Positions 33,991 to 44,925 of a DNA stretch of 64,000 nucleotides are shown here, in pieces. The position numbers and the translations under genes are program-made. Below the pieces are notes generated by a model. The model was given only the letters and a program-made list of their open reading frames with translations. It was not told where the DNA came from and searched no databases. Every line of letters begins with the position of its first letter. The first letter of the stretch is position 1. Source of the stretch: Theristus sp. LFF4_11 (taxonomy: Eukaryota > Nematoda > Chromadorea > Monhysterida > Xyalidae); the NCBI GenBank assembly GCA_030248135.1, contig JASANC010001895.1, positions 1 to 64,000 of the forward strand, in the 5' to 3' direction.

Positions 33991-36770
33991 TGAGGCGATT
34001 TTTGAACCCGAGTAATTTTTCAAGGATAGTACGCACTTTGACATTAATATTGGAATGGCATGAATGAATGCAGTTTGACATCATTAGTTTAACACTTTTT
34101 AAGCGCGCAGTTCAACACACTGTCAGTTTACTATTTTCACACACATGCCATTATGACACTATTGTCGGTTGATATGTAGTTAAAGAAAACTGAAGCCGCA
34201 CATCACCATCACACAGGTTAATAGCCAATAACAAACAAACAATTTAAAAAAATCATAATTCTGGAAAACTTGTAGGACCGACATCGTACCGTGCAGCACG
34301 CACGCACATGTGCAACACCAACTGCATCTTGGGTGTTGTTTCTAAACAGTGGGCCGAACAAACAGCAGGGTACGCGCATCACCACTGGAAACAAGAGCAG
34401 AATGATTGTAGCACGTGCTTCTATTTGTGCAATGTGTATGCTTGTGATGTGCAGTTTTTTTCTGGAAAAAGTTGCGCGTCAGACCAGTTTTTCCTTGTAC
34501 AATGCATGCGCTGTTAGCATTTTCCAAAGTTCAGTTTCCACCAGAGGTTGCGCAGTGCAAACACTGAAAAGTTACGTGTTACCTGGTGCACGTTGCACTG
34601 GTCTGCTGTTGCTTAAAGAATTTGGTACTGTGTGACAGTTGCGCTAGTCAAACTATTTCTTTCTAATTTTCAAAACTAAATCGCTTTTTCTGGCCATATT
34701 CTCGGCTTCACAAGAAAACAAAGTTCGCCATAGTAAAAGGTGGGCAAGCTCTTTTCTAACGAACAACAAAACAAACAAAGACAGTGTGTTGAAATACATG
34801 TGAGGTTTGAAAGACGTTCTTTATAAAACAAAAATTACATTTTGAAGCTTGACTAAAGAAAAAACAAAATGAGACTGATTACTGTGCCTTGAACTCACAA
34901 AAGATTTCAAACTAAAAAACGAACTTTACAAGAAATTACAAAAAGGGTCTATAAACTGAGAAACCCGTGTTCAAAATAATTAGATTAAAAAAAATCGGAC
35001 CGGTTTTTACCAAAACACATAAACGTACCACTCGTGGTTTTAGGCTATTATGGGCTCGAATTTTCTAGAAAACACACAAGAAAACAAGGATTCAAAGAAA
35101 AAATCAACTTTGACTTATCACACCAACAAACAAAAACCTAACTAGTTTTCTATTTTAGAGCATGTTACGCGCAGAAACGTTTATGATATGCATTTGTAAA
35201 AACTAAAAATGAGCACTGAGCACTGTAAAAACTAAAAATTTTACTAAATTTTCGACAATATTCAGATGTGTCAAAAACTGACAACAAAACGCATAATAAG
35301 TGTGATTTATAGCAAAATTTTTAAACACGCGTCTAACTCTGAATTTAAGATTGAAATTACATGTTTAGACGGAGTAATTCTTTTGTATTTTCTTTTGTAT
35401 AAGTATTTATCAACACGTGAGCAAGTGGTTGTACGCTCCGGTGCACTTTCAAGTGCACTGAGGGAAAACTTTCTATCACGAAAACACTTTTATTGTGGAT
35501 TCATGCGACTGAATGACAAGACCATAGTTTGTGACGTAAATGCTGACCGGTCACAAGTTGTTTGGAAAAGACCCTAGGAAACTCTCACGGACGCAATCAT
35601 TTTCGTCATCCAAACAAACAATCATTATTTTTTCGATAACAAGTTAAAGTTTGAAGATCACGCCGCACGTCAATTGAATGTATTGCACCGCATTACATCA
35701 CAGCAACTTCTTCAAAATGCAGATGTTAAAAGATTGCATAAACATGAAGAAAAAGGAAAAATAATGTTTGCTATGAGAAACAGCACAACGCACACGAATG
35801 CGAAACAGTTACATTTCAAAGTAGGATACATGCACATGAATGTCATGTCATGCAAGACTAAAACACACCCACCTTTCAAAAACTTTCGACAAAATGATAT
35901 TCAACCATTACGGTAAAAGTTCAAGTACCGTTCAAACAAAGTTACTACGAACGAATACGGCAACGAACAAGATTCTACAAGCACAACAACAACAAACAAT
36001 CCCAAGATTAAACGAAAAGATTATCGTCATTGGCCTGCTGAACTGCAGATGGATAGTGTAGACAGACTGTCCAAGAAAATGGCGTATGTTCAATTTTAAG
36101 ACAGAGGGTCACTAAAATGTACTTGAAAGATGTGGAGAATTAAGAGACAAGAAACCAATGAAGTTGAAAACGACACCATAAAAAGGTCAGGCGTATTGAG
36201 ATGTACAAGTATAACACATTACGCCGAACATAACACGATGAAAGTACGGGGAACAGTGGACCGAGCGTTGTGTCACTTTCGTTATAGTCCAAAAAACGGT
36301 TGCCACCAAAAAGATGTTTAAAATTTATTGAGATGATCTTTTCATCGTGAAAAATGTAATTGATTGACTTTTCAAACGTTACGTTTTTGATGGTGAATTT
36401 TTTGTATTTTCATTTGAAAAAGTATATGGGGTTGGGAAGCTGGGATGATATGAGATGAAATAATGATTTGAGTTTGAATTGAGAGCGACAGACTGATTTT
36501 AACTTTGAAACAACGCCTATAATGATCAGCAATGAAGCAGTAAACAAAATGATAAAACAACAAACTCCCGACCGCTTTGTGCACTAAAAATTCAAAGTAG
36601 CGACGACATTTGAACTGAAACAAAAACAAAGGTCAACAGCTGCACAATTAAAATTTCACCAAAATTAAAAGCTGCACCAATTTCACGATTTACAAACTTC
36701 CATCAAGATCTGCTGAACACAGTGAGTCCAAATACTGGAAATACTCAGGAAACCGCGCTGAATAACGTGG
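33991..36770. other. Gene-poor stretch
   Basis: AT-rich with only short open frames. I see no exon with family resemblance, no tRNA and no clear transposon ends. Confidence 0.45.
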
Positions 36771-37037
36771 TAAAATTGGATTTTTGATCTAAACAAAGAA
36801 ATCCATTTTTCAAAAAGACAAAAAAGGCCGGACCTTGGCCAAATTCTGCAATTCACTAATGGAATTGGATTTTTGATTTAAACCCCCCAAAACCCAAAAA
36901 AATCGTTTTTCTGACAAAAGCCAAAAATTGACCAAAAATCGGCCAAAATCTAAATTTGCCTGTAGTGAGCCCTAGGGTTAGAGTTTTGGGCTAAAAATTG
37001 GTATGCATAATAAGTACCCTTAGTAGGTTGGTTTGGA

Positions 37038-38079
37038 TAGGGTTAGGGGCTTTGAAAAAAAAAATTTTTTTATTTTTTTTTCGTTTAAAAAAAAAATTGG
37101 ATTTTTTTTTTCAAACTTAAAAAAAAATTTGAAAATTTTTTCTTCTACTTTGCTCTGAAAATTCGATTTATGGCATAATTTTTTGAAAGTTCAAACCAAA
37201 TTTTCTTCCCAACTTCTTTGTGTGCTTAGGTAAATGTCATTATTTGGTCATTTTGACCGACGTACTCCATGTTTTTTGATTTGGATGACTTCTAGAGTCA
37301 ATTTTTAGCGTTGAAATGACTTAACTGAATTGAAATATCGTTTCAGAAATCGTTTTCTTGCAACTTAGAACATGTTTTTCAGTCGGTAGGCCATGAGATG
37401 AACATGATATCTTGTTGATTGGCGTATGTTATAGGTCTACAATGGAGTTGTGCGATATATTGTTAAACAATTTGAGCGGAGATGTTGGTTAATACCACAT
37501 CACACGACCGTTTTTCAGATACCCGATAACATGGACACATGTTAAAACTTGCGTGCTGAGCTAAACTAACGTGTTAAACTTGCGTCTGTCAGTTGCCCGC
37601 AACGTGATCGCGAAATCATGGTACGTGTTTTCGATACGATGATTTGAAGAGTGGGCTCTCGCCATGTGGCAGATAGCATAGCTGGTTGAACCTGAAAGTA
37701 AGTGTCTTGGGGGGGGGACGACCGGGTCGACAGGGGTTGCCGACTTAGCTACAGCAAACAGGAATTTTTGAACACAGTCAAATTTTGGTAATTTTCTAAA
37801 GAGGAACCACTAAGAACGGTTCAATATTCAAGTACACGTGAAAAATTGCCCTGTTTTACTGTTGAAAATGCAACTTTCCCTCTATGAAATGGACATAATT
37901 TCAATAAAACACGATTTTCGCTCTTATAGTTTCCCGGATCGTTCTGAAAATAGTCTAGATGAACTCAGCTCGACAAGACGCTTCGAACGAACCTAACTTG
38001 TAAAAAAAAAATTTTTTTTTTTTAAAATTTTTTTTTTTAATTTAAAAAAAAATCCGGATTTTTTTTTCCCCTAACCCTA
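37038..38079. mobile_element. hAT-like non-autonomous DNA transposon, copy A
   Basis: The element starts TAGGGTTAGGGG and ends CCCCTAACCCTA, a perfect 12-bp terminal inverted repeat. It is flanked by the 8-bp direct duplication GGTTTGGA (37,030-37,037 and 38,080-38,087). Eight-bp duplications and TAGGG-type ends are typical of the hAT superfamily. Subterminal regions are A/T homopolymer runs; the interior has no long open frame. A second copy in inverted orientation is at 56,554-57,607. It inserted into an older repeat whose intact relative is at 19,880-20,060. Confidence 0.88.
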
Positions 38080-38087
38080 GGTTTGGA

Positions 38088-39133
38088 CACAAAAACCCGA
38101 AATATCAAAATTTAGCAATGGGCCGGGACATATCCAGCACCTGCACCGCCCTTATGAACAACACGTTTTAATTCATTTGAGTGTACGCTGAAGCTAACCT
38201 ACATACAACGTGAACTTAGTGTGACGATTCGATATTCGATTCACCGCAAAATTTCAACTATTTTGAAATGAAAGTTTTCCAGTTTGATCCCTTTTTGAAC
38301 CCTTTGTAGTCAGCCCAGCAGGCTGCATAACTAAACAGCACCAGCGTCAAAGCGCACAATGAAAAACGGAAAATTTTGTCAAACGTTTTCGCAATAAAAA
38401 TGGAACGCTTAGTGGATTGGTTTAACACAAAAATTCGAAATTTTGAAAACTAGCCATCATGGGCCTACAATTGTCTGCGCCTCGCGGCAATGAACAACAA
38501 CCACGAATTGGCAACAAGATGAATATCTGGGTTGTTGCCAGAACGAACGTATGAGTTCTTGAAGTATCGACGCACCATACGCTTTTCTTAACACCTACGG
38601 AAACGGAATGACCGATTAGAAAAGGCAGCTTTTTCAGGGTAGAAGGAGCGCGCGATATTTGAATGAAAAAAAACGCTCAAAATCCCAATTGTGTGTCAAA
38701 GTTAATGTTTTTTAAAAACTAACTCATTCCTTGTGCTATTCAGTTCATTCTTCCTCCCTTGCACACACGATTGGGAATTATATTGGCATTTTTTTCACAT
38801 TCTTGAAAAAGGCAACTCCTAGTCTGCGACTGATCCCGCCATGATGGAGAATACTAGGACTGTCTTATTTATTCGGCCATACTGTACACAACTTCAAAAA
38901 CTAGTCGCCACGTTCCCCGATATTCCCTTTCCGGCTTCTGTTCTCACGCTGATTGCTTTCGACTTCTTCATCACAAAAAGATGATCTCTGCACTGTTTTA
39001 TCGATCATTTGCGGTCGATTTGAGATCCAGAAAACGAACAAATTTCACCAAGTCAAATTGTAAGCTGACAAACTGGTCCACTGGAAAAATATTTTAACAT
39101 GAACAGCATCACAAAAAAAACTGCAGAAAAAAG
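38088..39133. other. Intergenic; contains MITE family 2 copy
   Basis: After the flank of the hAT-like insertion, a copy of MITE family 2 (about 38,602-38,886) lies in inverted orientation relative to 10,888-11,157, sharing GAGCGCGCG..TTTGAATG and CAACTCCTAGTCTGCG..GATCCCGCC. The rest is 3' flank of CLCC1. Confidence 0.55.
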
Positions 39134-42100
39134 TCAACGCAACAATCTGAACGCCTGCAAGCTGCGCGATCGACTGAGACTGGCCGGCTGGCTGTTGGAG
39201 CTGCGAATCCGACTGCGGCATTCTCGTTCACTGCTCCTCTCAATCATCTCTCTCAGTGTCCTGTTCTCAAACTCGAGTCTCTCGACCAGTTCAACGGACA
39301 CGCTTGAGAGTGATGGATGAAAATTGGACGGACCAAAATAGACGCCGAATGGGAGTCGCAGTGAGTAGCCGGCGAAAATCAACAACGGCACGAAAAAGAG
39401 AACCAGCGAGAAGGTGACGGCGACCGGCCACAGGGTCACCGGAAGGCTCGAGAATAATCGGCCGATGAAGAGCGCCAGGTGATGGCCGATGTGGCCGAGT
39501 GGCTCCGTGAAGAACACGGTCAACGTCACGGCGAGCACGCGCGTCGGCGGCACCTCGAAGATTGGATCGATCAGTAGATCCTGTGACAGACGAAACTCAA
39601 AAAACGGCAGTGAGTTGAAAAGAGTTTAGTATTTGGCGCTGGCGTGGAGAGACAACAGGGGCATTCATGAAGCAATGTTCAGTGACGCGTGGCCATGTTA
39701 CAAACACAGCTACATACGTGTGCGTCACTAAATGCTGCTTCATGAATGCGGCTGAATCTAACCAGATAAAAAACCAACAAATAAAGAAGCTGACGACGCA
39801 GCTGTCCGCGCCCGTGCCTACGAGCTTCGAGTTTCTGGAGTCGGTAAAAGAATGAAACTGCTGCAGCAAGGCAGAGGGGGTTCTCAAAGTCCGTATCTGA
39901 GTGAAATAAAAAACAGTACGATTCGCAATCTAGTGCGGATCACCTTGTGATACTGAATGCATTCATCGGCTTGCGGCAGTGACACGAGTGAGCGCATGTA
40001 GTTGAACGCGGCCACGGGCAGCCACAGATCCGTTTGCCGTTGACACACCTCCGGCACTGACCGTTGTGCCCAGCGTGCCTCTAATTCCGCTTGTTTCTCC
40101 TGGAAAATTGGTTGAGCGAGAGCTACATCAGCATCAAGTTGCAACAAATAATGTCTGTAACCGACGACTCTATTCAGTTCATTTGTACGTGAAATACGGC
40201 TGGATGCGATGATTGGACATGGCTAACCTTTTACAGGTCTTCAGTTCTCCAGATCGACCAAACACATCCGTCCACACAACTTTCCTTTACAATCACGTTT
40301 GTTGGCGCATCGCACCAGGTTTAAAATGCACAGTTCCGATTATAAAGAAGTCCACTGTCCAAGCAAACCTTGTATAAATGCACATAGGTCCACGCGTAGC
40401 CAGACACCGGAATGAGAAACACGAACCACCAGAACAGCTGCGATCTGCTCAAGCGGCTTGCATGGTACAGCAAGATAGCGGCCAACAGCATCAACAGGAA
40501 CACATTGCTGATGAACAATACACGCGGCGACCAGAAAAGCCAGACGAGCTGCTCGATTGACAGGTCGGAGTCGTCGGTGGAGGGAGCATAGGTCTGCTCG
40601 AGTTTCACCTGACAATCGTGAGACTGTGATTCGCAGCGGTTTGTTATCGCACCCAGCAACGTTCAGTGCAATGAACATTGTTCGTGGTTTATCTGTTGTG
40701 TGCCAGAAAAATGCCAAACAGACATATATCCACTCCAAACCCATACACTTATTCAAAATGGTCGACCGATGAAACTGTAAACGTTGGCTTTCTCAAGCAA
40801 ACAAACGAAAAAGGCCTTGCAACTCAGGCACGCCGCAACCCACCTGTTTGAAAATGGAATTGTACACGTGCACGGCGTCGTGAACGACGCTGATCGGCGC
40901 GTCCTCGAGCGCCACGAACTGCTTCAGAATGGCGAACGCCGACGAATTCACGACGAGCAAAGCGTCGAAGCGCTCCGTGTACTCGAGCTGCTCCGCGTGC
41001 GTTCGATCGAAGTTGGAGCCTGCTTCGTTGTGGCGAACACTTTTTTGGGTGTGTGGGGAAGGGGGAATTGCAAGCGACAAATACGAACGCATAAACGTCG
41101 CTCTAGATCGTGCGCGCAAACTGATCGTTAATGGATTAATATAGCACAAACGACACAATATCTATAGTCGTCCTGGATAATTTGTAGTATTAGCTGATTG
41201 GCTGGTGGTTTTGCCTGAATGTCAAGTTCAAAAAAGAAATTTAATCTTTTTTATGGTTTTTTTGATTTTTGATGTGCGAGCATTTGTGAGGCAAATGGTC
41301 TTTTGCGGCCGAAGTATAGCGGCCTGAAGGATTGCGGCCTGGACGAAAGCGGCCGGAGCATCGCGTCCTGGAAATCGCGGCCTGGAAGATTGCGGGCCGG
41401 GGCGATTGCGGCCTGGGAGGTCTGCGGTCTGGGAGGATTGCGGCCTGGGACAATTGCGGCGCGAGACGATTGCGGCCGAAGTACAGCGGCCTGGACGATA
41501 GCGGCCGGAGCATCGCGGCCTGGATAATAGCGGCCTGGAAGATTGCGGCCCGGAACGATTGCGGCCTGGGAGGATTGCGGCCTGGGAGGATTACGGCCTG
41601 GGACAATTGCGGCGCGGGACGATTGTGGCCCATGAGTTGGGAAATTAATGTAAAACCTTGTTTCTGATTTGGGAGACACAGAAAAATAAAAAGCAGCAGT
41701 TTTGATGGCGGAATTTTTGGTTTTGCCACGACGACGGCGGCGGCGACCAGGATCCACTGTCCAGATCGTATTTCTCATTTTGCATTAATTTTCGAACTCA
41801 AATTCCAACTGTTCGCTTTAACAAAGGTGTGCGTTCGATTGCGACCCATTAGATTGAGGCCGAAGCATTACGGCCTGAAGGATAGCGGCCTGAAGGATCG
41901 CGGCCTAGGACGATTGCGGCCAGGGACGATTGCGGCCAGGGACGATTGCGGCCACGGACGATTGCGGCCAGGGACCATTGCGACCAAGAACGATTGCGGC
42001 CTGGGACAATTGCGGCCCACGAAATATTGGTGCTTTGTCATTGTCTTTGTCGCACGCAACTGGTTGTATTATTCCCATTGTTATGCTCGCACACGAGTTT

Positions 42101-43556
42101 TCATTTTTTTCCAAAAAAGTTGTCTTCTTGTTTATTGATTAGTAATTATTTTTTTCTTAGAACCCAAAATCGAAATCTTCCATTCTCAACTTTCCTTGTC
42201 GCCGAGCCCAGATAGAGATAGATTCGAAATTTTTTTTGGGAGGCAGCCCGTCCCCCAGCCCCCTAGAATTTGACCTGAAAAGGTGACAAAGCATAAAAAC
42301 ATCGTGGGCCGCAATCGTCCCGCGCCGCAATTGTCCCAGGCCGCAATCCTCCCAGGCCGCAATCCTCCCAGGCCACAATCGTTCTGGGCAGCAATCTTCC
42401 AGGCCGCTATTGTCCAGGCCGCGATGCTCCGGCCGCTATCGTCCAGGCCGCTATACTTCGGCCGCAATCGTCCCGCGCCGCAATTGTCCCAGGCCGCAAT
42501 CCTCCCAGACCGCAATCGCCCCGGGCCGCAATCTTCCAGGCCGCGATTGTCCAGGCCGCGATGCTCCGGCCGCTATCGTCTCGGCCGCAATCCTTCAGGC
42601 CGCTATACTTCGGCCGCAAAAGACCGCTTCGCCTCACAAATGCTCGCACATCAAAAATAAAAAAAACTATAAAAAAAGATTAAATTTCTTTTTTTGAACT
42701 TGACATTCAGGCAAAACCACCAGCCAATCAGCTAATACTACAAATTATCCAGGACGACTATAAATTGCGTAATGTCCATGTGCGTGCGTCGGCAAAAAAA
42801 ACTAAATGGTGTACTCTAGCTGTTCGATCGAAGATGAAGCCTGTATTTGAACACTTTTCGAGTGGGTGGAAACTCTCACTAGATCGGTGTCAATTGTCTT
42901 TTTTCTGGACAAGAGTGCTCCGCAGTGATATGAATGTCAGGGCAACACAGCCAAAACTGTGAAACCGAAACACGTGCGATTTGCGCATGCCAACATTCGA
43001 ATCTGGCGCGCTCAACGGCTTCAAGTCGGGCAGGACCAGCCAATTCAAAAGCAAACAACCGTCTCACTATGATTTAGGTTCGTCTGTGGGTCACATTGTT
43101 CTGATATTCATCTATTCAGCAGTAATTTGTAACTGCAGTCCTTGGTAACCCAAGAAGAACAAAAAACGCCCTCCTACCAGCTCGTTTCAGCAGCGTCAAC
43201 AGCGACGAGATGATTTGGCGCTCGTGCAGGATGCAGTGGAATGGCAGATGGCAGTTCGGCCCCGGTGGGTCGCCCGTTTTTGCCAACCCGCTCATAACAG
43301 ATTCCCCGTCGTCGTGCGTTCCTTCATGCTGATCAAAGTTCAAATTTGATGGCTCGGATTCAGCAATCGCACTTGAATGCGACCCAAGTTCCGTTGATTT
43401 CGACGGCGTCGTCGATAGCGGATCGTTCGGATCGATCCAGTGGCTTCGGTCGTTTGATTTGCGATTCGGGTTTGCGATTTCACAAGTGATGATAGAAGAA
43501 AGAATCAGCAAATTCAGCAGAAATGAAATGAGACCTTCAGTGAATCGGTGATTCAT
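39134..43556 (-). CDS. CLCC1: Chloride channel CLIC-like protein 1 (CLCC1), complete, 5 exons
   Basis: An ER membrane protein of the CLCC1/MCLC family, linked to ER chloride/ion homeostasis. Exons agree in phase: 43,178-43,556, 40,844-41,019, 40,369-40,608, 39,944-40,099 and 39,134-39,580, about 465 residues. The ATG at 43,556 is followed by a signal peptide (SFLLNLLILSSIITCE) and the family's WIDPNDPL motif. A luminal domain with conserved Cys (GPNCHLPFHC) and the segment HDAVHVYNSIF come next. TM segments are in LFISNVFLLMLLAAILLYH and FWWFVFLIPVSGYAW. The cytosolic ERCQ-like Cys segment is PEVCQRQTDLW and DECIQYHK. The signature FFTEPLGHIGHHLALFIG is followed by another hydrophobic span. 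The C-terminal tail is shorter than the vertebrate one. Intron 1 is 2.2 kb and contains a large foldback element; intron 4 carries a family 1 MITE. Confidence 0.92.
39660..39751. mobile_element. Palindromic MITE family 1, CLCC1 intron
   Basis: Left end GGCATTCATGAAGCAATG, right end TGCTGCTTCATGAATGCGGC, central ACACAGCTACATACG and GCGTCACTAAA. Located in the CLCC1 intron between 39,581 and 39,943. Confidence 0.82.
41163..42762. mobile_element. Giant-inverted-repeat (foldback) element with GCGGCC minisatellite arms
   Basis: The two ends (TATAGTCGTCCTGGATAATT and its reverse complement) begin arms of about 465-480 bp (41,163-41,640 and about 42,300-42,762). Each arm has an AT-rich terminal 125 bp followed by a GC-rich array of roughly 16-bp units built on GATTGCGGCCTGGGA. 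A third array (41,860-42,020) lies in the unique centre. The centre also shares a GATAGAGATAGATTCGAAAT segment with 56,500. TA occurs at both flanks, but the duplication length is ambiguous. Long translations of the arrays are repeat artefacts. It sits inside CLCC1 intron 1. Confidence 0.85.
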
Positions 43557-44925
43557 TATCGACGTTATAATATAACGAGCTTTTGATGAAAATGCTTATA
43601 AAATCTGTAAAACAAGCAATCTTGACATTCGAAACAGGTTCTTCGAGAAATCTAATCAAAAGTAGAACTGAATTGCTCGTGTTCGTTAAAAACAGAACAA
43701 TTTGTCACATATCATAAACAGAGCCTCGTGCCCACATAACAATTCTTTTATCGCTTCTTCATTCGCCTTGCAGTTCCAAATGTTCCACAATCTCCACTCA
43801 TACAGGGTAGGCCAGAAGTAGTGGGTCAACTTTTGGTCGCCTTCAACTCTTCAACCGCCACACCAGTGATGAAAGTTGAAAGTGTTTAGCAGCGCCTTTT
43901 GTTTGATTAAGCTAAAATTCTGCACAGCTCTACGTTAGAGCCTTGAATATGTAAGGTTGGAATTTCAGCGAAATTGGTAAAGTGATTGAAAAGTTATAGG
44001 CAGAAAACATGACCCACTACTGCTGGCCCACCCTGATAAGTAACCAGGATCCCTTCATAACCAATCATCAAAAAACAACGAGATCACAAAGTTTATCAAA
44101 CAGCCGACAAAGATACAAATCCCAAACAGGCATTCTAAATCTGAACAGCAAGTCTTGGTTTGATAGTACCAGTATCAACATCAGCACCAAAACATAAAAT
44201 AAAAACAACACCGGCGGACAATATTTGACGGAAAAACAAAACAAAATGGCAGTAAAAAATTGAATTGAAAACAACTTTGAAAGAAATTCAGAACCAGTGG
44301 AACGACAAATACAAAAAAATCGCGGCATGAGTGATACTCTTTCTGGAAAACCGTTACTCACTTAAAAACAGTGAAAATGAAAACAGTCAACAGAGAAAAG
44401 CCGCAATAACGTTTTCCACGTTTGCAATGAAGATCCACATGGCTGGGCTTCGTTAGCGAAAGAAACCGTTACTGGGAACTGCACTGTCACGACAGAGAAC
44501 AGCAAAAAGTGTAAAAAATGAAACCTGCGACCTCGACGTCAATCGCTGCCATGGCTGTCGAATATGTTGATTGTTTTTGGACTCTGAATGATATTGAACA
44601 GAAACAAAAACTCCACAACAAAAAAACCAACAACATCAAAAGCACTGAAAACAATATCACTTGCAATTCAAATTAAAACGTGTTACGATTCACAGAAACC
44701 AATCGTAAACAACCTCACACGACTAGAAAAAAGACAACTTCTTTTGAAAATGAATCAATACCCCAGTAAAAATCAGTGAAAAACTGGAGAATATCTAAAC
44801 GAAGTGGAAGCAAATAAACAAAAAGAAAACAACCGACAAAAAGTCAATTTAAAAAATCACTTGTTTCCATCAATCAACCAAGCAAAACAACAGTTTTTCT
44901 GCACTGAACGCCTCGAAAGGTGTCT
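43557..44925. other. Intergenic between CLCC1 and the BRCA1-like gene
   Basis: Holds the CLCC1 promoter region, right of 43,556, the small TIR element at 43,803-44,035, and the 3' flank of the BRCA1-like gene. From 44,050 to 44,900 the sequence is A-rich with no supported exon. Confidence 0.55.
43803..44035. mobile_element. Short Tc1/mariner-type MITE
   Basis: The ends CAGGGTAGGCCAGAAGTAGT and ACTACTGCTGGCCCACCCTG are near-perfect inverted repeats of about 27 bp including GTGGGTCA/TGACCCAC. TA lies directly left; ATA follows on the right. The 233-bp element has no coding capacity. The CAGGGT terminus recalls the element at 7,762, but the rest differs. Confidence 0.78.

Noticed and set aside
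37038..37049. Telomere-like TTAGGG sequence suggesting an interstitial telomere
   Set aside because: Only one or two units occur, exactly at the TIR of a hAT-like element with 8-bp target duplications at both copies.
41251..42697. Several long open frames (over 100 codons) rich in Arg, Pro, Gly and Ala
   Set aside because: They are translations of the GCGGCC minisatellite arms in several frames and both strands; no protein family features.
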